A stretch of DNA of 64,000 nt, from positions 62,001 to 126,000 of the forward strand of contig QVRM01000987.1 of assembly GCA_003439945.1 (NCBI GenBank), read 5' to 3'. Each line of letters opens with the position of its first letter. Positions within the stretch are counted from its first letter, which is position 1. The translations under genes and the position numbers were made by a program. This document shows positions 45,791 through 58,455 of this stretch, piece after piece. The DNA comes from Dermanyssus gallinae (taxonomy: Eukaryota > Arthropoda > Arachnida > Mesostigmata > Dermanyssidae). The notes under the pieces were generated by a model. That model saw only the letters and a list, made by a program, of their open reading frames with translations, had not been told where the DNA came from and searched no databases.

Positions 45791-46533
45791 GATGTGGAAG
45801 AACCACTAATTCAGACTAATGTACTTGTTAATAGTTTACCCAGCCTGGGTGTTAATAATCCATAATAGTACACATTTCGCTAACTAGAAGAGTTGTAATA
45901 CTAGGCGTGTATACCAAGAACTGAAATGATCAATCATATGTTTGCCTGGCTACGTGTAGCTATACCATCTCACAACTAAGCGACTTTGCAGATTTCCCTA
46001 CATCGATAAATAAGGCCGTTTTCTATTAGCTGCTATTCTCTATGATCAGGTTTCTCCGCCAGTTATACTGTTTGAGAAAACTTGTCACGTACCTCCAGTA
46101 AACAATACAAGTACAAGTACACAAATCAATCCTTAAACGACTAAGTGAGAAGGCGCGTTTTGTTCGTAAACCTGTGCTCCATCAGGCATTACGATTTTTT
46201 TGTATTTATTATTTAATTTAACATTAGCTGTTGTTGTTATTACCGTTGTTTTGTCTTTGTAAGTAGCAAGCAGTAAGAATTTTTTTTATATTGTCGAATA
46301 CAATTCCAACTCTGTTCAGTTGCAGCTTAGAACATTGGAAAAGTCTTTGTCTGCTGATTTTTCACCGTTGTCGCTTTAGTTGCTGTTGTCGGCTAGATCG
46401 TTTTTCGCTGTGGCTTCTTCTTCGGTTCTTTTGCTGAAACATATCGCTGTCGAGAAAGCATTCGCCATTGAGTGTTTGGACTTTTGTATATATTGTCTCT
46501 CTCTGTATATCTGCTTAAACAAAGGTATATATA
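45791..46533. other. unrecognised stretch
   Basis: No domain is seen. A (TC)n-like patch lies near 46495-46506. Confidence 0.4.
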
Positions 46534-47329
46534 TAGTAGGTTGGTCAAAAAGGTAACTGGATTTCATATGCGTTTTTTAAATGCCCGCCATGTCTCTAAA
46601 AAGTCTGTTATGTTTACAGAACAGATACATATGTGATGACTACGTAGTTTTTGCTATATACATGTTGTCGAAATAGACAGCATTTTTTTTTCTAGTTATG
46701 GGGGGCGATTTTACGAGTACGAGTTTACAAAGTCTTGCTGCTGCTGCTGCTGCGGAAACTGTCTGAGATATTCGGAGCGTATTCGGCGAGAACAGCACTT
46801 CAAAGACCGTGGGCTACAATTGGTTCATCAAGTTTCGTTCCGGCAATGTAAGCCTTCTCGATGAACCTCATCGTGGATTGGTCTTTTACGATCATGTGAA
46901 ACGTGGAAGACCCTGGTAGACCCAAGCCAACCTGCCTAGAAGACGCTTAAGGGGCTAAGCCATTCACGCAAGAGGTTGCTCTGTATTTGGTGGGATAATT
47001 ATGGTATCGTTGAACCATGAGTTTCTTCCTAGTGGCCCAGATAAACGCGGGTGTCTGGAACTGGAATCAGCTCAACCGGCGTCCTTGCCGCGCCGTATAG
47101 AAAGCATCAAAATATTCTATGTATAACTACCTATAGAGAAATAAAGAATAACTTAAGCAGAAGCAGTAGAAACATGCTTAGTTAGGGGCATTCCTTAAGA
47201 TGCAGAAACCAAAAATATATTCTATAGGAATTGATAGTCTGGTCTTGAGATTAGGAGGTTTGTGGCTAACAATAGAGAGTGCCTATTGAAGGAATAAACT
47301 ACCAGTTACTTTCTGTTCTTCCATATATA
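46534..47329 (+). mobile_element. relic of a second mariner lineage, internally deleted
   Basis: The left end reads AGTAGGTTGGTCAAAAAGGT followed by AACTGG. The right end, reversed, reads GGAAGAACAGAAAGTAACTGG, so the ends are imperfect inverted repeats set in TATATA. The AGGTTGGT start is typical of other mariner lineages and unlike the CAGGTAGTTC ends of the two other copies. Between the ends, about 46765-46920 encodes IRSVFGENSTSKTVGYNWF, IKFRSGNVSLLDEPH and RGRPW, the helix-turn-helix region of mariner transposase. About 46970-47010 encodes KRLLCIWWDNYGIVE, the block between the first and second catalytic Asp. The middle and the end are missing. Confidence 0.8.
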
Positions 47330-47335
47330 TGTCCC

Positions 47336-47336
<1 letters not shown>

Positions 47337-47391
<55 letters not shown>
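47337..47391. repeat. (TA)n microsatellite
   Basis: A TA run just beyond the right end of the mariner relic. Confidence 0.95.
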
Positions 47392-47393
<2 letters not shown>

Positions 47394-47689
47394 GCACCTT
47401 TGTATAAACGTCTAGTCATAGGTATGTATGTATCTAGATGTCAACATCCAATTGTGCACATAGACATACATATATGTATATGTGTGTGTGCGCAATCGCC
47501 TAAGAGTCTGCCACTGTACGTGTATCACGAGTACCACAGTTCGCTAGACATTGGTTCCTGTCGTTCTCGCTTTCTGTCTTTCTCGCTTTCGGGCCCTCAA
47601 AGTATCAAGCCCTTTAAAAGTCACGATGCCTCGTTGTGCCACTGTATATTGTGATCGGTGTTCGCATATAGGCAGGCGCTTATGTATGC

Positions 47690-47691
<2 letters not shown>

Positions 47692-47775
<84 letters not shown>

Positions 47776-47782
47776 ATATATA

Positions 47783-47822
<40 letters not shown>

Positions 47823-47851
47823 GTATATATATATATAAATTTATATATATA
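47692..47851. repeat. (TA)n microsatellite with interruptions
   Basis: About 160 bp of TA repeat with ATTATA and TGTA interruptions. Confidence 0.96.
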
Positions 47852-50505
47852 TACACGTGTGTATAGCCAACTGTATATGCCCGTATGCTCGTATTGTACA
47901 TGCAGTTCGATAAATTACCTAGCAAAATGACTATTTTTCTGCCGTCGAATGATCAAATAGGAGCTCTCTCATTATAATCGGTTACTATAACCGCCATCCG
48001 CTGGCGACTCGTCGGTAATTTTTGCATGCTGTGTTCCAGTGTGACTACTGTTAGAGCATAGCACTTCATCGCCGTCTTCTCATGTTGTCATGTAAGTCAC
48101 CTTGCTATCCAGTGCACCTCAGTTCACCTATGGTCCAGTCGCCTTGCCGCCTCGCTGAGAGACTCGTTGCTGGTTGTCTCCGTTTGGTTTTCGCGAAGTT
48201 TTCCAAAAAAAAAAAAAAAGAAGAAGGAAAAAACCGTTGCACTGGCGTCCGTCGTTTTATTTAGCTTGCCTGCCCGTGGTGTGTAAAAAATCACCACATG
48301 TTTGTCATGCGAATTAGCAGTCAGTATCTGGCAAATGATCGGTGAAATGGCCAGTAGTACAACAAAGTTCATTGTTTATAGCCCAGCCAATAAGTTATGC
48401 ATTATTCGTACGTACTAGTCGGTCCGCCTAATCACATTGTTGTTGGTCTCTATAATTCGCTCGCTATATTCGGTCGCCGTTGCTAGTGTTGTTGCCATTG
48501 TCGCTGACATGCTGTCATGAAGGTCTCTGTTCTCACTTTTTCTGCCTGTTCGGCTCGCTGCAGCCTCTAATCTCTAATCTAAGCTAGCCAGCAGATAGTT
48601 CGTTTCGTTCCGGTTTCGTGGACACTGTGTACACCAGTGATCGAATCGGAAAAACGCACAAGCTGACACACAAAATCAATCAAATCTACAAAGAATTGGT
48701 AAAAGAAAAACGCGAAACGGGAAAGCAAACGACGACGATAACAATATTAACAACAACAGTAATAATAATACTCGTATTCAATTCAATTCACAACCAGCCG
48801 TCGCTCAATGGCCTTCATCTATCACCGAGTGAGTCGTATCCGCTCTTTTTCCGCACTTCTGCTGCTGCTGCCGCTGTTTCTGCATCTTTGCACATTAAGT
48901 AATCTTCTGCTCTCTACTGTTTCAGTTTCTTGAGGGGCTGCACGATCGCCAGCCAGCAAAAGCTGCAACAACCACCGTCGTTGTTTCCGTCGTCGTTTTT
49001 GTGGTGGAAAAGGCCACTCACTAACACAGACACATGATGGGGCCCTTTCGTTCTTGCCCTTGCTGCCCCTGCTTCCGCTATTCTCAACGAGTGCTGCGTC
49101 CTCGACCAAGCTCTCGGCAGTGTCTCGCTGCCGGCAATCCGTTCTCTATTTCCATCCCATACACGTCCTCAGAGCAGACTCTCAGAGCAGAGACCTACTC
49201 TACGGCTTGCTCTACGGCTTCCCTGATTTAGAGTTGACTGTCTGACCAGACTGCAGATCCACCACTTGTGGCTCAAGTGTCGGCTGCCGGATCGTAATGC
49301 CCTGGACGTGAACAACAAACGTTCGAGGGACAGCACCTGAAGCGTCTGCGAAGTCGAAACGCATCGTTCTAAATTCTGTCGAGTTTCTGTTTCGTGTCGC
49401 CGTCAAAAAAACAGTGACGTGGATCTGAACAAGATCTGATAGTAATAATCCAAATTTAAATGATTGTCATCACCATCATTATCATCATCATCATTACGAT
49501 GAATCGATCCACCAATGCTTTCGACGACGATTTCGAACCTTCGCCCCCCCCCCAATCGAAACAACAACAGCAAAATCATTTCCGCCCCACTTCCTTATTC
49601 GCCTGACTGTGATTCGCTTGCTGTCACAGCAAGACAATGGTTCACGAGAGACAAAGAGTAACGGAGCCAGGATCAATCAAACACGACAACGGGGTCAGGG
49701 AGGCAGCAGAAGATATATGGGGAATTTGAGGAATTGCAAGAGGAGGAAAAACGCACATAGGAAAGAACGGTGCATTTTGGACAAACCTCCGCCTCAGCCT
49801 TAGATTGCGAGCAGCTGAAAAGGTCACCCACCGACGGCATATCCAGCCGTTCACTGGTCACTGGTCTGCCTTTTCTGCCACCCTCAGTCACGTATCTCGC
49901 CACCGTTGCCGATATGGAGTGATGTCATCGGCGTTAGTACACGGCAACGATGATCATAAATTAGCTTACACGCAATTCATCGTGTAATAACAGTGACGAC
50001 TAAGCACACCAATATTAATTACATACGGCAAAACGTAATAAATTTAATCTATATTAATCTGCATAATCGTTTTCTTCTTCGTCAGTATCTTTTTCTTCTT
50101 GTTGTTCTACTCTGTCACTACTCTTCTGGTGGCACGGCTCTTCACAGACATAATTCATATTCGTTGTATTAATGATTAGCTACTTTTACTCATGTACAAC
50201 CAAGATCATTTCGAAGATCAAACAGCGAGTTGCCACTTGCCCTATGAGGGGAAGTCCCACATTTAGTTTCTTTTATGCTATGCATAATAATAACAATATT
50301 AATAAGAATAGTAATGGTAATAACAATAGTAATGGTGAGATGAATATAGCTATTATATTATAATCGTGATAATAGATCCGTAAAATAGACACCTTTCATT
50401 TCATAGGCTTTGTATAACTACACCTCTTCGATCGTTAATAATTTAATTGTAGCGCTCGCTATACAGTCACAAAGTTGTAACGCATGAACACATTATAAAC
50501 AACAT
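47852..50505. other. unrecognised stretch, mixed composition
   Basis: It contains a poly(A) run near 48206-48220, a (CTG)-like patch near 48858-48880, a poly(C) run near 49544-49552 and (AAT/AAC)n patches near 48740-48770 and 50285-50345. No exon with defendable splice sites or domain was found. Confidence 0.4.
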
Positions 50506-50523
50506 CGTATATATATATATATA
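50506..50523. repeat. short (TA)n tract
   Basis: A TA run of about 18 bp. Confidence 0.9.
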
Positions 50524-50610
50524 GAAAACTTAGGCAATATGCTGAATGACCGTCCGACCAATAGGAGAGGACGTGTCTGCGAGAAGAACAGCAGGAATTT
50601 CTTTCGAGAC

Positions 50611-50790
50611 CATGACAGCAGCAACAATAACAACAACAACGACGACGACAGCAACAATACTCCTGATTACCACTATGGCGATAGCAATACTATCTTTCAT
50701 GTCAGCAGAAACAACAGTAACAACAACAACAACATCAGCAGGAGCAGCGACAGCAACAACAATAACATCAACAACTACAACAACCTTATG
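50611..50790. repeat. (CAA)-type trinucleotide tract
   Basis: Imperfect CAA/CAG/GAC units. A (CAT)n stretch follows at 51003-51082. The long Ile/Met/His-rich frames across these are artefacts of repeat composition. Confidence 0.92.
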
Positions 50791-51349
50791 ACCAAAGTCG
50801 GCCCTAACGACGATGGCGCCAGGGGAAGGCGCTAGCCCTCCACCCGCTAGCGCCTCTCTCACTACGTCGGTCCACGTCGAGTGGGAAGAACCTATGTTAG
50901 CTTCGTGACATTTTCTTGTGGTGACTTGTGGATTTTTACTGAAATCCAATACAGTGCAACTGTTAAGAAGAAGAAGACGACGACACGTACAATACAACGA
51001 GAGAACCATCATTGCCACCATCATAATCATCATCATCATCACCGACATCATCATCATCATCATCGTCATCATCATTATAGTAATTATCATGAACACCGTC
51101 ACTTTAGTGAGATAACGGAATATTTTGCAAAATTTGCGGTGCTTGAGTGGAGCATTTTGCCCGCATACACCCACACCTGCTGCTTTCCTGAAGACGACAA
51201 GAGAGCTCAACGCGGGGGTGGTGGCAGACTTCATGAATAGCTTGTCACACGTTGCTGTGGCGTTCTCTTCTTTGAAACTCTTCCTTTGGCTCCTTGAAAA
51301 TCACTGTCACCTCACTAGACGCACTGTCGTTCCCGCCAATGTTGTTTTT

Positions 51350-51690
51350 GTTCTCATTGCTGCTGCTGGTGGAGTTGTTGTTGCTGCTGTTGTTCTTGTT
51401 GCTGTTGTTGTTCTTGTTGCTGTTGTTGTTGCTGCTGTTGTTGTCGTTGTTGCTGTCGTTGTCGACATTGTTATCATGGCTTTCGTTATGCTTGCGGTCG
51501 ATGTTGTTGTTGTTGTTGCTGCCGTCGCTATCGCTGATACCATTGCGCAGCGATTACGGTACATGGGACTGTTGGTGCTCTCAACATTGCCGTTGTTGTT
51601 GGTATTCTTGACAATGCCGTTGTCCGTGTTCTTGACATTGCTGTTGTCCGTGTTCTTGACATTGTCGTTGCTTTTATTGCTGCTGCTCTG
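51350..51690. repeat. (TTG/CTG)-type trinucleotide tract
   Basis: Imperfect TTG, CTG and GTC units over about 340 bp. Val/Leu-rich frames on one strand and Thr-rich frames on the other are artefacts. Confidence 0.92.
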
Positions 51691-51699
51691 TTGACCATA

Positions 51700-52510
51700 T
51701 TGTTCTCGTCGTTAGTATCAGGTCTCCGAGAGACCTTCAACGACCTGCCAAGGTGTTCACCATTTTGTAGACCTCATCAACATGCTTCTCCAACATCAGC
51801 GCTTGCAGACAGTCGCGAAATATTTCATTGCGGTAACAATCTTTCCTGAAATCATCATTCGACACATCGAACATGAAAATAACTCCATTGATTTCACGCG
51901 GAACGCAATTGTTCGATGCGTCCTACTGAAGCTGCAAAACGAGACCACTCTCTACAGCTGATGATTCTAACCGATGAGCACGCGTCACGTAACTAGAAAT
52001 TGAGAAGTTGTTAAAAAAAATACTTGCAAATTGTGGTACTTTTCGTGTGGTACCATCATAAACGAGTGCGATATCCGCATAACGAAAAGAAACATACCGG
52101 GCCCTAGTGCTTCTAGTATAACGTATTAACGATTGGTAGCGAATGTTTTATGTAAGATTTGTGCGTCCCTAATTATAGTCAACACAATGCAGGTAAAATC
52201 ACTCAATAACGTTAGCTTTCCCCTTTCTTTCCTGCACCCCTTTTCCGAACGGCAGCGTTTTTCACTTAAATGTAATCTATATAAATCTGAGATAATTGGT
52301 TATAGTAATGACAATATCACCACGAGAACACCACTAGCAATGAAAAAAAACTCTTATTAAGAACGCATCATCTACACGCTTCATTTATTCGTCGTTCGAC
52401 TCATTAATACTATTAGTATTAATTAAAGATATAAATGAGAGAAAATTCTATTCTTAAAGGTCGGCTAAAAATTCGCATTGATCGAAGCAGAGCAAATGCG
52501 GATACGGCCA
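51700..52510. other. unrecognised stretch
   Basis: AT-leaning, no motif recognised. Confidence 0.4.
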
Positions 52511-52516
52511 GCATAC

Positions 52517-52555
52517 CTCTCTCTCTCTTTCTCTCTCTCTATATATATATATATC
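52517..52555. repeat. compound (CT)n-(TA)n microsatellite
   Basis: CT units run into TA, as at 4019 and 39229. Confidence 0.92.
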
Positions 52556-52574
52556 AAGTTGACATCTCTATGTG

Positions 52575-52661
52575 AACAGGGCGTCTTTCATTCGAGAGAC
52601 GTGGGAAGATATATATATATATATTCTCAAGTCTCTCGCGTAAAAGACGCCCGGTTCTGTT
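52575..52661. repeat. imperfect ~37-bp inverted repeat centred on (TA)n
   Basis: AACAGGGCGTCTTTCATTCG then AGAGACGTGGGAAGA, on the left, pairs with the reversed right side AACAGAACCGGGCGTCTTTT then ACGCGAGAGACTTGAGA. The arms differ by a small indel and several bases. The centre is TA repeat. Confidence 0.8.
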
Positions 52662-52848
52662 AAAGCAGACAACTGGATAGCTGCCAGATATAAGTTGATA
52701 CAGCGGAAGACAACTATTTTTTGCAAATGCTGGCTCTCCGCCTTGTGTGCGTTAATGAGCGTAGGAGAGCAGAAAACCAAATGCGTTGAATAAGTACACA
52801 TATCTTGTGAATATAAATATATATATACGCACACTTGCATACGTGCAA

Positions 52849-52851
<3 letters not shown>

Positions 52852-52904
<53 letters not shown>

Positions 52905-52924
52905 CATATTTATATATATGTATA

Positions 52925-52975
<51 letters not shown>

Positions 52976-52995
52976 TATATATATATATATATATA
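52852..52995. repeat. (TA)n microsatellite
   Basis: A TA run with TGTA and AAATA interruptions. Confidence 0.96.
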
Positions 52996-54330
<1,335 letters not shown>

Positions 54331-54418
54331 ACACCTTTTTACCACCTTTTTATCAAAGCGAGCACTGCCGAGTGTGCAAGCGTACTATAAATGATTAATA
54401 AATCATCACAATATTTTC

Positions 54419-54441
54419 TATATATATATATATATATATAT
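54419..54441. repeat. (TA)n microsatellite
   Basis: A pure TA run on the 3' side of the R2-like fragment, followed by GAGA-rich DNA and a (GGT)n run at 54548-54580. Confidence 0.93.
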
Positions 54442-54595
54442 CGAGAGAAAGAGAGATATGGCGGTTGACAGAGCGAGGCGCATCGAGACTTGGCCTGGTT
54501 TTTAACTGCTGAGGATAAAACGAATATTTTGTGTTGTTGTTGTTGATGGTGGTGGTGGTGGTGGTGGAGGTGGTGGTGGTAGTAACGAAACTTAC

Positions 54596-54891
54596 GAGCA
54601 GCGGTGCCGAATCGACGGCTCCCGGTAGAGTCCGTAGCACTCCTCGCAGATGAGCTCCAGCCTGCCGAAGTACTGTTCGAAGGTGGGCACGTAGTTGCCG
54701 CGACAGCCCGAGTCGATGATCGATCGCTTCGAGATGCGGCGTGCTTCGTTCGGCGCCGGCAGCAGCACCAGCAGAAGCAGCCCGACCACAAGGCCCCAGG
54801 ACGCCGACGACACACTCGACGCGCTCGCGGCCACCCTCAGCCGCTTCAGCGCACTGGGCTCCGGCTGAGAGACCGCGGGCCGCTGGTTCAT
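54596..54891 (-). CDS. CHH/ITP-family neuropeptide precursor, first coding exon (partial gene)
   Basis: The family makes secreted peptide hormones acting on ion and water transport and metabolism. From the ATG at 54891, residues 1-30 are polar, about 33-44 are hydrophobic (VVGLLLLVLLPA), and RRISKR is a dibasic cleavage site. The mature part begins SIIDSGCRGNY and includes FGRLELICEECYGLYREP and SIRHRC. The C-E-x-C-Y-x-L-(Y/F)-R-E block is diagnostic. Four of the six family cysteines are here, at mature positions 7, 26, 29 and 42; the usual ones are 7, 23, 26 and 39, so three residues are inserted between the first two. The exon ends TGCTC|GTAAGT, splitting a codon where CHH/ITP genes have their conserved intron. 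An in-frame TAG directly precedes the ATG. The last two cysteines must lie in an exon I could not find. The peptide between signal and cleavage site is almost absent. Confidence 0.87.
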
Positions 54892-54894
54892 CTA

Positions 54895-55060
54895 TTGGTG
54901 TCGTTGGCGTTGTCGTCGTCGTTGTTGTTGTCGTCGTTATTGTGGTTGTTGTTGTCGTTGTTGTTGTTGTGGTTGTTGTTGTTGTTATTGTTGTCGTCGT
55001 CGTTGTTGTCGTTGATGTTGTTGTTGTTGTCGTCGTGGTCGTTGTTGATGTTATTGAGGT
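54895..55060. repeat. (TTG/GTC)-type trinucleotide tract
   Basis: An imperfect triplet array immediately upstream of the ITP exon's ATG. On the gene's sense strand it reads (AAC/GAC)n and would be 5'-UTR or intron. Confidence 0.92.
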
Positions 55061-55394
55061 CGCCGATACCACCAGCAAATGCAGCCAATTCGTCGCAGCA
55101 TCGAATGAAACACAAAAAATCAAGCAAAACAGCAAACATTATCATCACTGTAGTTAAACATCGTCAATATAATCATTGTCGTCATATTACACCTCGCGTC
55201 GGATCAGATTGGCAGAAGATGTGTGAGTATGCAGCATGGGCGAGACCGAGCCGACAGGCAGTCAAGCTCGTCCACAAAGCAGGACTCATCGAGGAAAGAC
55301 ATCTCAAAAACGTATAGAGATGACATGCAAATAAAAGCGACTTGAAGAACAGTAACAACAGCAACCACAACATAAACAACAACAGTTACTAAAA
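55061..55394. other. unrecognised stretch
   Basis: No motif is seen. An (AAC)n-like patch lies near 55345-55385. Confidence 0.4.
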
Positions 55395-55705
55395 AAAGTG
55401 GCACCGTGGTCCAGGGGACCAGTGCACTAGTTGTCATCTACCGGGGTGTCGCCGATTCGATCGTTGTTGTTGGTCGAATTTTCTTTGAGCGTTGCTCATT
55501 GACAATAGATGATAGACCATATCGCTGCTGAGATTCAGCGGTCATGCTGCCACAAAAACTATTGGGGAAACCCTCGATATCTTGACATGTTCGGCCCTCG
55601 GTGCATTGAAGATGCACCTTCGGTTAAGTGACAAGCCCGTATGGGACGGAGGATAGTCTAGAATTAAAAACAACCTTCTTAATTTTTTTTTTAATTCTAG
55701 CTACT
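55395..55705 (+). mobile_element. SINE-like repeat with self-complementary tail
   Basis: The 5' part (CCGTGGTCCAGGGGACC ... GTGTCGCCGATTCGATCG) resembles a decayed tRNA head with box A and box B. The body (GAGCGTTGCTCATTGACAAT, AGATGATAGACCATATCGC) matches the copy at 62840-63200. The tail GGGACGGAGGATAGTCTAGA continues ATTAAAAACAACC and ends TTTTTAATTCTAG, so CTAGAATTAAAAA and its complement face each other. Confidence 0.75.
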
Positions 55706-55711
55706 GAAAAG

Positions 55712-55745
55712 TAAAGTTTTTGGGCTGACCCTTAGCCAACAATAG
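55712..55745 (-). repeat. SINE 3'-end remnant
   Basis: On the minus strand it reads TTGGCTAAGGGTCAGCCCAA followed by AAACTTT. This resembles the GGCTGACCCTC...CCGAAAAAGT end of the 22355-22542 SINE. Confidence 0.5.
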
Positions 55746-55924
55746 CTATTACTACTACTACTGTTACTAAAGCAATAACAGCAACAACAACAACTACGAC
55801 AACAATAATCACCCATTCACATTCGAAGGGTGCTGCGATAGGTAGCGATAGGACAAGCATCTATCGTCGTCGTAGTAGTAGTAGCAGCAGTAGACGCAGT
55901 AGAAGCAGTAGACATTGGGAGATG

Positions 55925-56045
55925 GGGTCGAGCCCGGTGGTAGCGTGCGCGGTGCATTCGTGTGAGCCTTGCGAGGACCAAGGAGACACGCCGAGGCGTA
56001 CGGGTTCGATTCCCACCGCTGCACATTTGTGTCTATATTGCAGTC
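55925..56045 (+). mobile_element. tRNA-derived SINE head, partial copy
   Basis: It begins GGGTCGAGCCCGGTGGTAGC. It has a perfect box B, GGTTCGATTCC, at 56003-56013, then CACCGCTGCACATTTGT as in the complete SINE at 22355, after which similarity fades. The flank is (AGC/AGT)n triplets. I do not call it a tRNA gene because the same head is repeated elsewhere joined to a SINE body. Confidence 0.7.
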
Positions 56046-56509
56046 TGTCTCATTAATAGCAATACTCAGATAGCGATTCCGCGACGCGACGCGAGTGCTG
56101 GCTGAGCAGCATCAGCTCGAACAAAAAAAAACAACGTTTGAGCTTAAGACGGCTGAAGAGGCTGCTGGTGGAGGGTGCCTCAAACGTCAAAGAACTGGGA
56201 GAAGACAACGTGATAGATGCAATACCATCTAACGTGATCGCAATCCATCCAGCCGAGAGAGTTCAGTACACGACGAATGCAGAAAAGTTTGTTGATAACG
56301 TCGAATCAATCGCCTGGTATGTATCCGTTGGCTGTCAGTTGATCATGTCAACGATCAAGTTTAGTCGTTGCTTGTTGCTCGAGCAGTTTGTCTCGTGATC
56401 ATCCGCGCACGGATGAGATGACTAATTGCCCACGAAAACAACGACAAGAGACGCTACCGGAGTGGAGAGAATGTTGTGGTAATGATAGTGTGTTAATAGC
56501 AAGACAAGT
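56046..56509. other. unrecognised stretch
   Basis: The frame at 56138-56398 has no recognised domain. No RNA gene is seen. Confidence 0.4.
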
Positions 56510-56656
56510 ACTAACAGCAGTAACAGTAGTCGCAACAACAGCAGCAACAACAATAGCAATAACGACAACAACAGCAACAATAGCTACAACAACAGCAACA
56601 ATAGCAACAACAACAACAACAGCAACAATAGCAACAACAACAACAACAACAACAAA
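56510..56656. repeat. (CAA)-type trinucleotide tract
   Basis: Imperfect CAA/CAG/CAAT units of about 150 bp. Thr- and Val-rich frames are artefacts. Confidence 0.93.
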
Positions 56657-56881
56657 ATTAACTGTACGATCATGACAGTCGGTGTGTTCTTTCTTTTCGC
56701 GCGGTCGCGGCAAAAGGAGGCGAGCAGTCGTCCGTAACGTCAACCAAGTCTGACTTTACTGATGAACTGGATGGCAGATGGTAGATCTGAGCTTGCGAGC
56801 GGGAGAGCACGAGGAAGCGAGAGAGAGAGAGAGGGGGTACGGCCAAACACAGCCATTGTGCTGGCGACACCAGAGAGAGAG

Positions 56882-56927
56882 AGAGAAGGGAAGAAGATAT
56901 ATATATATTTTTTTTCTTCCCTTCTCT
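56882..56927. repeat. perfect 14-bp purine/pyrimidine inverted repeat
   Basis: AGAGAAGGGAAGAA at 56882-56895 is perfectly complementary to 56914-56927. The 18-nt loop is TA- and T-rich. Confidence 0.9.
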
Positions 56928-57039
56928 ACACACGCATAGAAAGAGAACGAGAGATGAAGGATGGGGAAAGCGGCAGACGCGCTGTCTGGAAGTCGTCGTT
57001 TGCGTCAGAAGACGGCGCCAGGCTGTCTGGAAGATCGCG

Positions 57040-57200
57040 CCGTTGGCCGCTGTTGTTGCTGTCATTGTTACTGTTGTTGTTGTTGTTGCTGGTGCTGCTG
57101 CTAACGCCATTGGCCAGCAACGCACTCTCCGGCTGGTCGACGTCGCCGCGGTGGCCGCTGATGTTGGCGGCGCTGCTGCTGCTGCCGCCGCCGCTGCCGT
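57040..57200. repeat. (CTG/TTG/GCC) triplet-rich segment
   Basis: Imperfect triplets yield Ala- and Leu-rich frames. No domain was recognised. Confidence 0.7.
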
Positions 57201-57284
57201 AGATGCCGACAGCAACGATGTTGTGTGGGATGAAATTTTTAGTAGTAGTAGTTTTTTTTTTATTGAATGTATGTTACAACCATT

Positions 57285-57735
57285 TCCAGTAGTAGTACTA
57301 CTACTACTACTACTACAACTATTACAACTATACTATGGCGACGAGAACGTTGCAAGAACAACAGCAACAACAACACAGCAGCAGCAACAACAACAATATT
57401 GACGACAATGGTTAACAACACAGCAGCAGCAACAACAACAATATTGACGACAACAACAACAACAACAATATCGACACCAATAACAACAAAAATGACAACA
57501 ACAACAACAATGTCGACAACAACAACAACAATAATGACAACAACAGCAATATCGACAACAACAACAACAACAACAACAATAACGACAACAACAGCAATAT
57601 TGACAATAACACCAACAACAACAATAATGACAACAACAGCAGAAACAACCATACCGACAGCAATAACAACAACAATACCGACAGCAATAACAACAACAAC
57701 AACAAACAACAACAACAAAAACAACAACGGCAACT
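57285..57735. repeat. (CTA)n then long (CAA/AAT/GAC) trinucleotide array
   Basis: About 450 bp of imperfect triplets. A sub-unit (CAACACAGCAGCAGCAACAA then CAACAATATTGACGACAA) occurs twice at 57370-57450, so part of the array is a longer-period repeat. Confidence 0.93.
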
Positions 57736-57959
57736 GCAGGTTCTACTGAACATTCTACAATTTATTAATGGCCTCCTCATCGCCTCATGGTTGGTGGACC
57801 TCAACCGGCTATCACTCAACCTCCCCCGCCAGCAACCACCCACCCACCCACCCAGCCAGCCAGCCAGCACCATCGTCAACATCGCCCCCAACATCAATTA
57901 CTGTCATAATACGCGCATGACCATCACCATCGTCGTTCTCGTCGTCACCACCACCACCA

Positions 57960-58093
57960 TTCTTTTGTGTGACGTCAGCAACAACGACGACGACGACAAC
58001 AACAACAACAACAACAACAACGACGACAACAACAACAACAACAGCAACTACTACTGCGACAACAACAATAACAACAGCAATGGGCAACAATAA
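57960..58093. repeat. (CAA/GAC) trinucleotide tract
   Basis: Imperfect triplets preceded by a (CCA)n/(CCAGC)n stretch at 57838-57872. Confidence 0.92.
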
Positions 58094-58293
58094 ATGAATG
58101 CTTGCTGAGCAATTCCGTGGCCGTCTCGATATACACTACTCTAGTTGTTGCCCGACGTCATCAAGGCGTCATGATCTCGTAGACGGATGTCCTCAACCGT
58201 CATCACCACGTTGGCGGCATAAGCATTTTCATTGCTCGGCGTCTCTCGTCATCTCGTGTTGTCATCCTCCATTAGTCCGCGTTATTGCCCTTT

Positions 58294-58455
<162 letters not shown>

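Noticed and set aside
56003..56020. tRNA gene suggested by a perfect box B
   Set aside because: No complete cloverleaf could be assembled, and the same head joined to a SINE body occurs at 22355 and 60790.
57260..57733. Val/Leu/Thr/Asn-rich frames of 100-180 residues across trinucleotide arrays, which mimic membrane proteins
   Set aside because: All frames of the same array are open on both strands, and the residues change with frame exactly as the triplet predicts.
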